Of a stretch of 64,000 nt of DNA, positions 50,632-61,046 are shown piece after piece. Origin of the DNA: an uncultured Alphaproteobacteria bacterium (lineage in GTDB: Bacteria; Pseudomonadota; Alphaproteobacteria; Rhizobiales; Aestuariivirgaceae); NCBI GenBank assembly GCA_937873445.1, contig CALMWF010000008.1:124001-188000 (forward strand), read 5' to 3'. Positions within the stretch are counted from its first letter, which is position 1. Each line of letters begins with the position of its first letter. The notes beneath the pieces were generated by a model. That model made no database searches. It had not been told where the DNA came from and saw only the letters and a program-made list of their open reading frames with translations. A program made the translations under genes and the position numbers.

Positions 50632-52124
50632 CCGCCAGCCTGCCAACAGTTCTTGTCATTGATGATGAGGCCCGCAGCCTCGAAACCCTGCACCGTGTCC
50701 TGTGTGAGGACTTTGATGTCAAGACCGCGCAGAATGTCACGGAGGCCACCGCCATTCTCGAACGCGACTGGATTCAGATCATTCTGTGTGACCAGCGCAT
50801 GCCCGACAAAAGTGGCGTCGATTTCCTGACCGAGGTGCGTGACCGCTGGCCGGAGATCATCCGCATCATCATTTCCGGCTATACTGATACTGAGGATGTG
50901 ATCCGCGGCATCAATCAGGCCGGCATCTTCCAGTACATCACCAAGCCCTGGCAGCCGGACAGCCTCATCCTGACCTTGAAGAACGCGGCCCACATCTTTG
51001 ACCTCAACCGCCAGAACGAAATGCTCTCGGCGGAACTGAAGATGGCCCCGCGCCATGTCGAGTCGGTGTTGAAGGACCGCCGCCAGGTGGTGCGCGAGCG
51101 TTTCCGCATGGATGATGGCATCATCCGCGCCGCATCGAGCCCCATGAATGCCGTCTGCGATCGCCTGCTGCAGATCGCGCCCTTTGATGTGTCCGTGCTG
51201 TTGCAGGGCGAGTCCGGCACCGGCAAGGAGCTCGCTGCCCGCGCCCTGCATTACAACAGCCTGCGCTGGAACAAGCCCTTCGTGGCCGAAAACTGCGGCG
51301 CCGTGCCCGATGAATTGCTGGAAAGCGAACTTTTTGGCCACAAGCGCGGCGCCTTCACCGGGGCGGTCAATGACCATACCGGTCTGTTTGAGCGCGCCAA
51401 TGGCGGCACCGTGTTTCTGGATGAAGTGGGAGAGATTTCTCCCGCCTTTCAGGTGAAATTGCTCCGTGTACTGCAGAACGGTGAAATTCGCCCCGTCGGC
51501 TCACCCAAGGCGCTCAAGGTTGATGTGCGCGTTGTTGCCGCCACCAACAAGACGCTTGAAGATGAAGTGCGGGCCGGACGCTTCCGCGAGGATCTCTATT
51601 ACCGTCTGGCGGCGGTGACCATCCATCTGCCGGCGCTGCGCGAGCGGGTCATGGATATTCCGGTCATCGCAAATACCTACCTCGACAATGCCATGGCCAG
51701 TTTCGGCAAGAAAAGCCACGGCCTGAGCGACGAGACTCTGGCCGCACTGGCCCGCTATTCATGGCCCGGAAACATCCGCGAATTGCAGAATGAGTTGCAG
51801 CGTCTGCTCATCATGTCGCCCGAGGACGGTAAAATTCCGGCGAGCATGCTGTCGCCGCGCATTTCCGGGGCTGCCTCCGCCTCGGCCCTTCCGGAGGAAG
51901 CGGCGTCGCTTGGCGGCATCGTTGGCATGGGCGGGTCGCTCAGAGACCGCATTGACCTTCTGGAGGAGAATATCCTGCGCGAAACGCTGATCCGTCACCG
52001 CTGGAACAAGAGCAGGGCAGCACGGGAATTGGGTTTGTCGCGGGTGGGTTTGCGCCTTAAGCTTCAGCGCTACGGCCTTGAGAAAACCGATTTTGTTGGC
52101 AGGCCGCGCGCACTCGCCAATTGA
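50628..52124 (+). CDS. hupR: HupR/HoxA NtrC-family response regulator
   Basis: A 498-residue activator with a receiver domain (1-125, phospho-acceptor Asp55 in ILCDQRMPD), an AAA+ domain with Walker A GESGTGKE (194-201) and the sigma-54 contact GAFTGA (241-246), and a C-terminal Fis-type helix-turn-helix ([23 protein letters not shown]). HupR proteins are active when not phosphorylated, and HupT turns them off when H2 is absent. Intact GAFTGA agrees with the sigma-54 promoter before hupS; Rhodobacter HupR, which works with sigma-70, differs there. Confidence 0.94.
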   Translation: MTASLPTVLVIDDEARSLETLHRVLCEDFDVKTAQNVTEATAILERDWIQIILCDQRMPDKSGVDFLTEVRDRWPEIIRIIISGYTDTEDVIRGINQAGIFQYITKPWQPDSLILTLKNAAHIFDLNRQNEMLSAELKMAPRHVESVLKDRRQVVRERFRMDDGIIRAASSPMNAVCDRLLQIAPFDVSVLLQGESGTGKELAARALHYNSLRWNKPFVAENCGAVPDELLESELFGHKRGAFTGAVNDHTGLFERANGGTVFLDEVGEISPAFQVKLLRVLQNGEIRPVGSPKALKVDVRVVAATNKTLEDEVRAGRFREDLYYRLAAVTIHLPALRERVMDIPVIANTYLDNAMASFGKKSHGLSDETLAALARYSWPGNIRELQNELQRLLIMSPEDGKIPASMLSPRISGAASASALPEEAASLGGIVGMGGSLRDRIDLLEENILRETLIRHRWNKSRAARELGLSRVGLRLKLQRYGLEKTDFVGRPRALAN

Positions 52125-52135
52125 GGAGGACGTCC

Positions 52136-53506
52136 ATGTGGCCCTCTGACGGCAAGACCCAGAGCAAGGCCGAAAGCGGCCTGATCGAACGTGCCGGCGT
52201 GGGCGCGGCACTGGGCGAGGGCCGCGTGTCGGAAGAAGCGTGGATCGAGGTCATCCACCGCATGGACGAGGTCTATGCCGACCTGGTGCGGAACCAGCTG
52301 GAACTGGAGGAGAAGAACGGCGCGCTGGAGGATGCGCAACACTTCATCGACAGCGTTCTCTCCTCCATGACCGACATTCTCATTGTCTGCGATCTGGATG
52401 GGCGCATCGTGCGCGTGAACGCGGGTGCAGAGCGCATCATCGGTGGTGCCGCCACGGCACTCCGTCAGGTGTTTGCGCCAGAGTCAAAAATTCTCACTGA
52501 TATATTTGCCAGCCGCATTCTCACCGGCGCCACCATCAACGACGTGGAGGCCGCCATTCAGTCGCAGGACGGCAGCACTGTTCCCATGTCGGTCAACTGC
52601 GCGCCCCAGCACGACCATCAGGGGCGGCTTGTCGGTTTTGTGCTCATTGGCCGGCCTATGGGCGAACTGCGCCGCGCCTTCGCCGAACTGGATCAGGCCC
52701 ACCGCAAATTGACGCGCACCCAGCAGCAGCTGGTGGCCGCCGAAAAAATGGCAGCCCTTGGCCAGCTGGTGGCGGGTGTTGCCCACGAACTCAACAACCC
52801 CATCAGCTTCGTCTTCGGCAACCTGCATGCGCTGAACCGCTATGGCGAGACGTTGACGCGCTATCTCGATCAGGTGGCAGCCTGTGAAACCCCGGAAGAT
52901 GTGACCCGCCTGAAGGACAATGCTGCCATACGGCGCATCACCGGCGATATCAGGCCCCTTATTGAAGGCACATTGGAGGGCGCCCAGCGCGTCAGCGAAA
53001 TCGTTCAGGACCTGCGCCGCTTCTCCTCCAGCCAGAAGGAGGAAGCGGATCATTTCAATCTCGTGCGCCTGGCTCAGACCGCTTCCGACTGGGTGGTGAA
53101 GTCGGCGCGCACCAAGCCAGCCATCACCATAGAGCCGGAAGGTCCGCTGGAAGTCAAAACCCTGCAGCGCTCGGTCCATCAGATCATCGTCAATTTCGTG
53201 CAGAATTCCGTGGATGTTCTGAAGGCGCGGGCCGATGGCCGGATCGACATCACCTGCCGGGTGGAGGCAGGCTGGGGCCGTGTGACGGTGTGCGATAACG
53301 GACCGGGGGTGAAGCCTGATCACCTGAACCGTATCTTCGAGCCCTTCTTCACCACCAAGGCCGTGGGCGAGGGCACCGGGCTTGGCCTCTATGTGAGTTA
53401 CAACCTGGCCCAGGAACTGGGTGGCCGCATCGAAGTGGAAAACCGTGGTGAGGGTGGCGCCTGTTTTACCCTCTATTTCCCCTGTCAGGGCTGCGCCGAT
53501 GGCTGA
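52136..53506 (+). CDS. hupT: HupT/HoxJ hydrogen-responsive histidine kinase
   Basis: A 456-residue soluble kinase with a coiled segment, a PAS domain (about 65-175, DILIVCDLDGRIVRVNAGAERI), the dimer/phospho-acceptor helix with His217 (VAGVAHELNNPISF), and an intact ATPase with DNGPGV and GEGTGLGL boxes. It has no membrane helix. It receives the H2 signal from HupUV through its PAS part and acts on HupR. The ATG at 52136 has a GAGGAGG site; the stop overlaps hupU by eight bases. Confidence 0.93.
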   Translation: MWPSDGKTQSKAESGLIERAGVGAALGEGRVSEEAWIEVIHRMDEVYADLVRNQLELEEKNGALEDAQHFIDSVLSSMTDILIVCDLDGRIVRVNAGAERIIGGAATALRQVFAPESKILTDIFASRILTGATINDVEAAIQSQDGSTVPMSVNCAPQHDHQGRLVGFVLIGRPMGELRRAFAELDQAHRKLTRTQQQLVAAEKMAALGQLVAGVAHELNNPISFVFGNLHALNRYGETLTRYLDQVAACETPEDVTRLKDNAAIRRITGDIRPLIEGTLEGAQRVSEIVQDLRRFSSSQKEEADHFNLVRLAQTASDWVVKSARTKPAITIEPEGPLEVKTLQRSVHQIIVNFVQNSVDVLKARADGRIDITCRVEAGWGRVTVCDNGPGVKPDHLNRIFEPFFTTKAVGEGTGLGLYVSYNLAQELGGRIEVENRGEGGACFTLYFPCQGCADG

Positions 53507-54512
53507 GCCGCGCCGTCCCACGCTGCTCTGGCTGCAATCCGGCGGTTGCGGCGGCTGTTCCATGTCCATGCTGTGCGCCGAGGGGCCGGATTTCCTGACC
53601 GCGCTGGAAGCGGCTGGCATTGACCTGCTCTGGCACCCATCGCTGTCCGAGGCTTCGGGGACGCAACTCATCAGCCTGCTTGATGACATCGCCGCGGGCC
53701 GCACCGTGCTTGACATTCTCTGTCTCGAAGGATCGGTGATGACCGGCCCCGCCGGCACGGGCCGCTTTCACATGCTGGGCGGCACCGAAAAACCCATGAT
53801 GCACTGGTTGACCGAACTGGCGGCGCGCGCTGCCCATGTGGTGGCGGTGGGATCATGCGCGGCCTATGGCGGCATCACGGCGGCAGGCGGCAATGAGGCC
53901 GGCGCCACCGGCCTGGCCCATGACGGCGAGAAACCCGGCGGGCTGCTGGGTGAAACCTTCCGGGCACGGAGTGGTTTGCCGGTCATCAACATTGCCGGCT
54001 GCCCCACCCACCCCAACTGGATCATCGAAACCCTGATGCAGCTGAGCCTCGGAAGCTTCACTGCCGATGACATGGACGCACTGGGCCGCCCGCGCAGCTA
54101 TGCGGATCATCTGGTGCACCATGGCTGCCCGCGCAATGAGTTCTATGAATTCAAGGCCTCTGCCGAACAGCCTTCCGATCTGGGCTGCATGATGGAGAAC
54201 CTGGGCTGCAAGGGCACCCAGGCCCATGGCGACTGCAACACAAGGCTGTGGAACGGCGAAGGCTCGTGCCTGCGCGGCGGCTATGCCTGCATCAACTGCA
54301 CCGCCCCGCGTTTTGAAGAGCCGGGCCATCCCTTCACGGCCACGCCGAAATTTGCCGGCATTCCCATCGGCATCCCCACCGACATGCCCAAGGCCTGGTT
54401 TGTCGCCATTGCCTCGCTGGCCAAGGCGGCAACCCCCCATCGGTTGCGCCATAATGCAGTGGCCGATCACATTGTGGTGCCGCCCAGCACACCCAAGGGG
54501 CCGAAGAAATGA
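53499..54512 (+). CDS. hupU: Regulatory (H2-sensing) hydrogenase small subunit HupU
   Basis: The 337-residue subunit has no Tat signal, so it stays in the cytoplasm, and it has a standard four-Cys proximal site beginning SGGCGGC (Cys17, Cys20), unlike hupS. Further cluster ligands lie in GSCAAYGG, AGCPTHP and the C-terminal Cys-rich part (MMENLGCKG, RGGYACINCT). HupUV/HoxBC sensors bind H2 and relay to HupT/HoxJ. ATGA overlap with hupV. Confidence 0.94.
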   Translation: MAEPRRPTLLWLQSGGCGGCSMSMLCAEGPDFLTALEAAGIDLLWHPSLSEASGTQLISLLDDIAAGRTVLDILCLEGSVMTGPAGTGRFHMLGGTEKPMMHWLTELAARAAHVVAVGSCAAYGGITAAGGNEAGATGLAHDGEKPGGLLGETFRARSGLPVINIAGCPTHPNWIIETLMQLSLGSFTADDMDALGRPRSYADHLVHHGCPRNEFYEFKASAEQPSDLGCMMENLGCKGTQAHGDCNTRLWNGEGSCLRGGYACINCTAPRFEEPGHPFTATPKFAGIPIGIPTDMPKAWFVAIASLAKAATPHRLRHNAVADHIVVPPSTPKGPKK

Positions 54513-55951
54513 CCAGGCGCGTGTTGGGTCCCTTCAACCGGGTGGAGGGTGATCTTGAGGTGAAGATCGAGGTCGAGAATGGCGCGGTGGCCCAGGCCTG
54601 GGTCAACGCACCACTGTATCGCGGCTTCGAGCACATCTTGCGCGGCAAGAACCCGCGTGATGCCCTGGTCTATGCGCCGCGCATCTGCGGCATCTGTTCG
54701 GTGTCGCAATCGGTGGCGGCTGCGCGGGCGCTTGCCACAGCGCAGGGACTGACGCCCGTGCCCAACGGCCTGTTGGCCACGGACCTCTCACTGGCGGTGG
54801 AAAATATTTCCGACCATCTCAGCCATTTCTATCTGTTCTTCATGCCGGACTTTGCCCGGCCGGTCTATTCGGGCGAGGCGTGGCATGCGGATATTGCCGC
54901 CCGCTTCCGCGCCATGACGGGCACTGCCGCCTCGCCCTATCTTGCTGCCCATGCCGATTTCAAACACATGCTCGGCATTCTTGCGGGCAAGTGGCCGCAC
55001 ACTCTTGCGGTGCAGCCCGGCGGCTCTACCCGGCCAGTGGAAGCACAGGAAGTGATCCGCCTGCTGATGATACTCTCCGGCTTCCGGCGCTTTCTCGAGA
55101 CCGTGGTTTATGATGCGCCGCTTGAGGCTTTCGCCGAAATGACTTCGCGCACAGCGCTGGACCACTGGGCGCAAGCATCCAGGGGCGATCTTGCCCGCTT
55201 CTGGCGTCTGTCACAGATGTTGAATCTCCACCACCTCGGGCGTGCCGAAGACCGGTTCATGAGCTATGGCAGCTATGGCAGCCATGCCGCGCCGCTGTTC
55301 CGCTCCGGCACCTATCACCATGGCCGCCGCGCCGACCTTCAGGCCGCCGCCATCAGCGAAGATGCAAGCCATGCCTGGCTGCGGCAGCAGGAAGGGCCGC
55401 GCCATCCCTTCGCCGGTGTCACGTTGCCGGATCTGGATCGTCCTGATGGCTATAGCTGGTGCAAGGCGCCGCGCCTCAATGGTGAGGTCATGGAGGTGGG
55501 CGCACTGGCCCGCCAGGTGGTGGATGGCCAGCCGCTGGCGCTGGATCTGGTTGAGCATGAAGGTGGCAATGTGCGCAGCCGTGTTCTCGGACGCTTCATT
55601 GAAATTGCCCGTCTGGTGCCCGCCATGGAGGGTTGGGTCAAGGCGCTGAGGCCGCGCCAGCCCTTCTGCGAGACAGTGAACCTGCCGGATGAGGCGGAGG
55701 GCGCAGGCCTGGTCGAGGCGGCGCGCGGCGCCCTTGGCCACTGGCTCAGGATCAGCAAGGGCCACATCCTCAACTATCAGATCATCGCCCCAACCACCTG
55801 GAATTTTTCACCGCGTGACGAAGGCGGCAGGCCCGGTGCGCTGGAGCAGGCGCTGGTGGGCGCGCCCGTGCGCCCTGGTGAAGACGACCCCATCGCCGTC
55901 CAGCATATTGTGCGCTCCTTCGATCCCTGCATGGTTTGCACCGTGCATTGA
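54509..55951 (+). CDS. hupV: Regulatory (H2-sensing) hydrogenase large subunit HupV
   Basis: The 480-residue subunit has RICGIC (Cys60, Cys63) and ends exactly at DPCMVCTVH (Cys474, Cys477, His480). There is no C-terminal extension, as known for sensor hydrogenases, which are assembled without a protease. All NiFe ligands are present. It is the last gene of the plus-strand hup run and stops 11 bases before the converging hyfI. Confidence 0.95.
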   Translation: MTRRVLGPFNRVEGDLEVKIEVENGAVAQAWVNAPLYRGFEHILRGKNPRDALVYAPRICGICSVSQSVAAARALATAQGLTPVPNGLLATDLSLAVENISDHLSHFYLFFMPDFARPVYSGEAWHADIAARFRAMTGTAASPYLAAHADFKHMLGILAGKWPHTLAVQPGGSTRPVEAQEVIRLLMILSGFRRFLETVVYDAPLEAFAEMTSRTALDHWAQASRGDLARFWRLSQMLNLHHLGRAEDRFMSYGSYGSHAAPLFRSGTYHHGRRADLQAAAISEDASHAWLRQQEGPRHPFAGVTLPDLDRPDGYSWCKAPRLNGEVMEVGALARQVVDGQPLALDLVEHEGGNVRSRVLGRFIEIARLVPAMEGWVKALRPRQPFCETVNLPDEAEGAGLVEAARGALGHWLRISKGHILNYQIIAPTTWNFSPRDEGGRPGALEQALVGAPVRPGEDDPIAVQHIVRSFDPCMVCTVH

Positions 55952-55962
55952 CGGCGCGAGCG

Positions 55963-56481
55963 TCAGGCGCTCATCTTCTCAGCCAGCGCCAGCAGGCCCC
56001 GGAGAATGTCGAGGGGCGGCGGCGGACAGCCGCGAATGGTGAGATCCACCGGAATGATGTCGGCCACGGCTCCGGCGATGGCATAGGAGCCCTTGAACAC
56101 ATGGCAGTCAAAGGCGCAGTCCCCCAGCGCCACAACGAATTTCGGTGCTGGCGTTGCGGCATAGGTGCGTTCCAGGGCCTGCCGCATGTTCCACGCCACG
56201 GGACCGGTGACCAGTAGCACATCGGCATGGCGCGGGGAGGCCACGAATTTCAAGCCGAAGCGCTCGCAGTCATAAACCGGATTGTTGAGCGCATGAATTT
56301 CCAGCTCACAGCCATTGCACGATCCGGCATCAACCTCGCGGATGGCCAGCGACCGGCCCAGCCTCTCGCGAATGCGCTGCTCGAGGGCCGCCCCCACTTC
56401 CGCCAGTGCGGCCTCGGAACTGCCCGGTGATGCAATCACCGCCGGACCCTGAACCAGTGACTTGAACAGCAGCGAGCGCAT
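55963..56481 (-). CDS. hyfI: NuoB/HyfI-type FeS subunit
   Basis: A 172-residue homologue of the small subunit of group 4 hydrogenases and complex I subunit B. The N2-type 4Fe-4S ligands are complete: Cys55 and Cys58 (SCNGCE), Cys122 (GDC) and Cys152 (GCPPPP). It is the last gene of the six-gene minus-strand hyf unit; its start overlaps the hyfG stop by one base. A cluster with no visible electron donor or acceptor in the operon is odd. Confidence 0.92.
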   Translation of the reverse strand: MRSLLFKSLVQGPAVIASPGSSEAALAEVGAALEQRIRERLGRSLAIREVDAGSCNGCELEIHALNNPVYDCERFGLKFVASPRHADVLLVTGPVAWNMRQALERTYAATPAPKFVVALGDCAFDCHVFKGSYAIAGAVADIIPVDLTIRGCPPPPLDILRGLLALAEKMSA

Positions 56482-57992
56482 CAGAGATCATGCCCGGCAT
56501 AGGAACAGTTGAAGGATTTGTTGCACAGCGGAAAGTCGGCCACGATGTTGCCCTCAATGGCCGCCTCCAGCAGCGGCCACTGAAACACCGACGGGTCACG
56601 GAGGTGAATCTCGACCACCCCATGGGCTTCAGCCAGCGTCACGCTTACGAAGACATCGCCCCGGAAACTTTCCACCATGGCACAGGCCTGTGCCTGCCGG
56701 GCGCGAGGTGCGGCGGCAACAAGCGGCCCCGGCTCCAGCCGGGCCAGCAGCTGGCGGATCAGGTCAACCGAGGAATGAACCTCATCCACCCGGATCCAGA
56801 GCCTCGCATTCACGTCGCCCTCGTGGCGCAGGGCAGGCGTCAGCACCAGCTCGTCATAGGGCGCATAGGGATAGACCACGCGGGTGTCGCAGGCCCGGCC
56901 CGAAGCCCGGCCGACAGGACCTCCGGCGGCAAAGCGTGCCACCAGTTCCGGTTTCACAATGCCGGTGGTGGCGGTGCGGTCCTGAAGCGACGGCGCTTCA
57001 TCATAAACAGCGACGATGCGGTCAAAATCGCCAATCACCCGCGACAGCAGGGCAGCCAGGCTGCCCGCCGCTTCCGCCGTCAAATCCACGGCCACACCGC
57101 CGGGAATGACACGGTCCATCATCAGCCGGTGGCCGAAACACTGCGCCGCCTGTTGCAGTATGGTTTCACGCAGCAACATGCATTGCGCCTGAATGACGAT
57201 GACGCTGGCGTCATTGCACACCGCGCCGAAATCACCGATGTGATTGGCAAGGCGCTCAACCTCGGCCATGATGGCCCGCAGCAGAACGGCCCGGCGCGGC
57301 ACCTTCCAGCCCAAAGCCACCTCCACCGCGCGGGCAAAGGCCCAGGACCAGGCTACCGTGTTGTCGCCCGAAATGCGTGCGGCAAGGGCCGCCGCATCGG
57401 CAATCGTCCGGCCACGGATCAAATCTTCAGCGCCCCGGTGCACATAACCCAGTCGCTCTTCCAGCCGCGCCACCGCCTCGCCGTTGGCGGTGAAGCGGAA
57501 GTGGCCCGGCTCGATGATCCCGGCATGAACCGGACCCACCGGAATCTGGTGCAGTCCTTCACCCTCAACCGGCAGGAATGTATAGGTGGACGCGGCGCGC
57601 GGCCGCTTCTGGTCGATCTTGCGCGCGGGCCATGTGCCATGGTCGATCCAGCCGCGCGGGTCGGTATGGCCCGCAGCCTCTGGCCCCTTGAGGTCGCGGA
57701 TGGTACGCTCCAGCCTGAGCGCCGGGGGATGGTTGAGGCCGACGGAAGGGTATTGCCCCTTCTTGATGGGATGGGAGACGATGGCCCGCAGACCGTCAGG
57801 AATGACGCAGAGCCCCATGCACACCACATTGCCCTCGGTCCACAGCGCCAGCAGGTCTTGCAGACCCTGCGCGCAGCCCAGGGCCAGACAAATCCAGTCG
57901 CGCTCATTGACATCAAAACGGAAGAAACCGTCTGCGCCGGGCTTCCTTCCGGCGGTGAGCGCTTTGAGGGCAAGGGGGGCAGGGCGCTTCAT
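56481..57992 (-). CDS. hyfG: HyfG-like large subunit lacking the NiFe-binding cysteines
   Basis: The 503-residue protein joins a NuoC-like N-terminal part (about 20-125) to a NuoD/HycE-like large-subunit part. Where hydrogenases have CGIC, it reads ARISGDNTVAWS (206-216), so both cysteines are gone; at the C-terminus CNKSFNCSYAGHDL replaces DPCxxC. It should therefore not bind NiFe. This matches the energy-converting hydrogenase-related (Ehr) proteins. It retains the HRGAEDL and SGDN loop near the quinone site of complex I subunit D. Role unknown. Confidence 0.9.
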   Translation of the reverse strand: MKRPAPLALKALTAGRKPGADGFFRFDVNERDWICLALGCAQGLQDLLALWTEGNVVCMGLCVIPDGLRAIVSHPIKKGQYPSVGLNHPPALRLERTIRDLKGPEAAGHTDPRGWIDHGTWPARKIDQKRPRAASTYTFLPVEGEGLHQIPVGPVHAGIIEPGHFRFTANGEAVARLEERLGYVHRGAEDLIRGRTIADAAALAARISGDNTVAWSWAFARAVEVALGWKVPRRAVLLRAIMAEVERLANHIGDFGAVCNDASVIVIQAQCMLLRETILQQAAQCFGHRLMMDRVIPGGVAVDLTAEAAGSLAALLSRVIGDFDRIVAVYDEAPSLQDRTATTGIVKPELVARFAAGGPVGRASGRACDTRVVYPYAPYDELVLTPALRHEGDVNARLWIRVDEVHSSVDLIRQLLARLEPGPLVAAAPRARQAQACAMVESFRGDVFVSVTLAEAHGVVEIHLRDPSVFQWPLLEAAIEGNIVADFPLCNKSFNCSYAGHDL

Positions 57993-59425
57993 CGCAGCAG
58001 CTCCGCCGCCTTCTGGAACCAGTGCTGCAGGGGCGTGGGCAGGTAAATGCCCGCCAGCAGCACCAGCGCCAGATGAATGAAAATCGGCAGTGATGATGCC
58101 TTGACCCGGTGATTGGGCGCGCTCGGCGCACCGAACAGAAAGCCCTGCAACCGCAACAGCAGCGCCCCGAAGGCGAGCAGCAGCCCGAACACCGCCAGAA
58201 CCGCCAGCCAGGGCGCGCGGGCAAAGGTTGAGGTGATGATGAGAAACTCACTCATGAACACGCCGAAGGGCGGCAGACCGGCAATGGCGAAAACCCCCGC
58301 CGCCAGCGCCAGCGCCAGGCCGGGATGCGACACCGAAAGCCCGCGGATATCGGCAATGCGCTGCGTGGCCTTGGCCTGGGCCACATGGCCCACGGCATAG
58401 AAGATGGCCGATTTGGTCAGGCTGTGCATGGCCATGTGCAGAAGGCCGGCGAAATTGGCAATGGGTCCGCCCATGCCGAAGGCAAAGGTGATGAGGCCCA
58501 TATGTTCGATGGAGGAATAGGCAAACAGCCGTTTGATGTCGCGGCGCTGATACAGCATGAAGGCGGCAAAAATCAGCGACACCAGCCCCATGACGATGAA
58601 GATGGGCCCCGGCTGAATGGCGGTGGGATGGGCCGACACAATCATCTTGAAACGCAGCAGCGCATAAAGCGCGACGTTGAGCAGCAGTCCCGAGAGAACG
58701 GCGGAAATGGGGGTGGGGCCTTCCGAATGGGCGTCCGGCAGCCAGGCATGCAGCGGCGCCAGCCCCACCTTGGTGCCATAGCCGATGAGCAGGAAAATGA
58801 AGGCGAGATTGAGCAGCGAGGCATCAAGCTGTGGAGCAGCACCCAGCAGCAGGTTCCAGGTCATGGCCGGGCTGCCTTCGCCCAGAACCTTCTGGCCCGC
58901 AAGATAGATCAGGATGGTGCCGAAGAAGGCGAGCGAAATGCCGACCGAGCCGAGGATGAAATATTTCCACGATGCCTCCAGCGCCGAAGGCGTGCGGTAA
59001 ATGCCCACCATGACCACGGTGATGAGCGTGGCCAGCTCCAGCCCCACCCACATCAGCCCGATGTTGTTGGCGGTAAGCGCAATGTTCATCGCCCCCATCA
59101 TTGACAGGAACATGGCGTGATAGAAGCGCACGAACAGCGGGGTCAGCTTGCCGGTTTCGATTTCATGGCCGATATAGCTGGCGCTGAACAGCGAGGCGGT
59201 GAAGCCCACCAGTGTGTTGAGCACAATGAACACGATGTTCATGTCGTCGATGATGAAATAGGCCCCGGTGGTGCGCTCTGTGGCGAGCAGCGAAAGCCCG
59301 GCCACCAGCGTGGCCGCCATGGCCGCCACATTGCCATAGGCGGAGATGCGGTAATTCGGCACAAAGGCCAGCACCGCCGCTGCCGCAAAGGGCATCCCGT
59401 CGATGATGGCAATGGGCGAAATCAT
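57989..59425 (-). CDS. hyfF: HyfF/NuoN-like antiporter-type membrane subunit
   Basis: A 478-residue protein with about 14 helices of the Mrp/Nuo antiporter family. The conserved Glu of helix 5 (LMWVGLELATL), Lys of helix 7 and the GYGTKVGLAPLHAWLPDAHSEGPTPISA signature are visible. Such subunits move protons or sodium. It lies between hyfE and hyfG with four-base overlaps on each side. Confidence 0.93.
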   Translation of the reverse strand: MISPIAIIDGMPFAAAAVLAFVPNYRISAYGNVAAMAATLVAGLSLLATERTTGAYFIIDDMNIVFIVLNTLVGFTASLFSASYIGHEIETGKLTPLFVRFYHAMFLSMMGAMNIALTANNIGLMWVGLELATLITVVMVGIYRTPSALEASWKYFILGSVGISLAFFGTILIYLAGQKVLGEGSPAMTWNLLLGAAPQLDASLLNLAFIFLLIGYGTKVGLAPLHAWLPDAHSEGPTPISAVLSGLLLNVALYALLRFKMIVSAHPTAIQPGPIFIVMGLVSLIFAAFMLYQRRDIKRLFAYSSIEHMGLITFAFGMGGPIANFAGLLHMAMHSLTKSAIFYAVGHVAQAKATQRIADIRGLSVSHPGLALALAAGVFAIAGLPPFGVFMSEFLIITSTFARAPWLAVLAVFGLLLAFGALLLRLQGFLFGAPSAPNHRVKASSLPIFIHLALVLLAGIYLPTPLQHWFQKAAELLR

Positions 59426-60081
59426 GACTGGTCGCCCCGCGCATTGTCCAGTGCCTCGATGTCCACGCTGTCAAAGCGCTCGCGGATGCGGAACACGAAG
59501 ACGGCGAACACAAACAGCGCAATCAGCACCGAAAAGGCCACGCTGATTTCCACCACCAACGGCATGCCGCGCGCCCCCGTGGCAGCCAGGATCAAGCCGT
59601 TTTCCAGCGACATGAAGCCGACAATCTGGGTTATGGCGTTCTGGCGGGTAATCATCATCAGGAAGCCGAGCAGGATGATGGCCAGCGCCAGCGCCAGGCC
59701 TTCGCGGGTGAAGGATTCCGCCGCGGTGGTGATCTTGAGCACCAAGAGCAGCGACAGCGAGGTGAGCGCCAGACCGATGAGCAGCGTCTTGCCCACGCCC
59801 ACCACCTGATCAATGTCACGGTGCACGCCGAGCTTCACGATCATGCGGTGCAGCGCCACCGGAATGATGATGCCCTTGAGGCCCAGCGCCAGCGCGGCGG
59901 TGATGAACAGATGCGGGCGCTGCTGTGTATAGGCCTCCCAGCCCACGGCAATGGCAAGAAGAATGGCCTGGGCGGCGAAGATGTTGAGCACCGAGAACAG
60001 CCGGTCCTGATAGAGCAGGGCAAAGCTTGCCACCAGCATCAGCCCGGCAAAGAAATGCGACACGTCATAGGCGTGGGTCAC
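59422..60081 (-). CDS. hyfE: HyfE/NuoK-like membrane subunit
   Basis: A 219-residue protein with six or seven helices, of the HyfE family, whose C-terminal half resembles NuoK/MrpC (ITQIVGFMSLENGLILAATGARG with the channel Glu). The C-terminus has a charged cytoplasmic tail (RIRERFDSVDIEALDNARGDQS). Overlaps of four bases with both neighbours imply co-translation. Confidence 0.9.
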   Translation of the reverse strand: MTHAYDVSHFFAGLMLVASFALLYQDRLFSVLNIFAAQAILLAIAVGWEAYTQQRPHLFITAALALGLKGIIIPVALHRMIVKLGVHRDIDQVVGVGKTLLIGLALTSLSLLLVLKITTAAESFTREGLALALAIILLGFLMMITRQNAITQIVGFMSLENGLILAATGARGMPLVVEISVAFSVLIALFVFAVFVFRIRERFDSVDIEALDNARGDQS

Positions 60082-61046
60082 TGCATCACCTCCCGCGTCA
60101 CGAAGGCCAGCAGAATGGCCAGGAAGGCAAAGACAAAGGCCCCACCGAGGAATTCACCGACCCGGAACACCCGCATCTTGGCAATGCTCGCCTCCCAGAT
60201 GCCCAGCAGTGCCGCGCCAAGAACCAGCTTGGCGACAAAAACCAGAAGCCCCACCGCCCAGGCGCCCGGCCCGGCCTGCGCCGGAGCCATGCCGAAGGGC
60301 ACAAACAGGCAGACAATGAGGGCGATATAGAGCACCAGCTTCAGTTGCGCCGCCAGTTCAATCATGGCGAGGTGGCGGCCCGAATATTCCAGAACCATGG
60401 CCTCATGCACCATGGTGAGTTCAAGGTGGGTGGCAGGATTGTCAATGGGAATGCGCGCGTTCTCGGCCAGCGCCACGATGATCAGCGCCACCAGCGCCAG
60501 CGCCAGCGACACCCGCACCGTCATCGGCTGCGAGACAAGGAAGTTGGCGATTTCGGGAAGCCGCGTGGTGCCCGCGGTCAGCGCGATGGTGAGCGCCACC
60601 AGCAGCATGGCGGGTTCGGCCAGTGTGGCGATCATCAGCTCGCGCGAGGTGCCGATGCCGCCGAAGGCCGTGCCCACATCCATGCCGGCCAGCGCCAGAA
60701 TGGCCCGTGCCGCGCCGAGCAGCGCCACCAGCGCCACCACATCCGCCGCCCAGTTGAACATCAGGCCGGAGGCAAAGGTGGGCACCAGCGCCGTGGCCAC
60801 CCAGGTAAAGGCGAGAATGGCATAGGGCGCCACCCGGAATAACCACGATGCCGTTTCCGCCACCACGGTCTCCTTCTTCACCAGCTTGTAGAGATCGCGG
60901 TAGGGCTGGATGATGGGGGCGCCCTGCCGCCGGGTTGCCCTGGCCTTGACCTGCCGGACAATGCCGGTGATGGCGGGGGCCAGCAGGATCACCAGAAACA
61001 TCTGGATGGACTGGCCAAAGAGCAGGATGAGTCCGGTGCCGGTCAT
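60078..61046 (-). CDS. hyfC: HyfC/NuoH-like membrane subunit
   Basis: A 322-residue protein with eight helices related to NuoH, the subunit that joins the soluble arm to the membrane part. Family stretches: GAPIIQPYRDLYKLVKKE near residue 44, and ARIPIDNPATHLELTMVHEAMVLEYSG near 195, where the acidic residues line the quinone/proton path. The ATG at 61046 overlaps the hyfB stop; the longer upstream frame lies within hyfB and has no family similarity. Confidence 0.94.
   Translation of the reverse strand: MTGTGLILLFGQSIQMFLVILLAPAITGIVRQVKARATRRQGAPIIQPYRDLYKLVKKETVVAETASWLFRVAPYAILAFTWVATALVPTFASGLMFNWAADVVALVALLGAARAILALAGMDVGTAFGGIGTSRELMIATLAEPAMLLVALTIALTAGTTRLPEIANFLVSQPMTVRVSLALALVALIIVALAENARIPIDNPATHLELTMVHEAMVLEYSGRHLAMIELAAQLKLVLYIALIVCLFVPFGMAPAQAGPGAWAVGLLVFVAKLVLGAALLGIWEASIAKMRVFRVGEFLGGAFVFAFLAILLAFVTREVMQ

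Noticed and set aside
56481-57992. HyfG as an active hydrogenase or formate hydrogenlyase subunit
   Set aside because: Both NiFe cysteine pairs are missing, and there are no maturation-protease-type C-terminus or formate dehydrogenase genes next to it.
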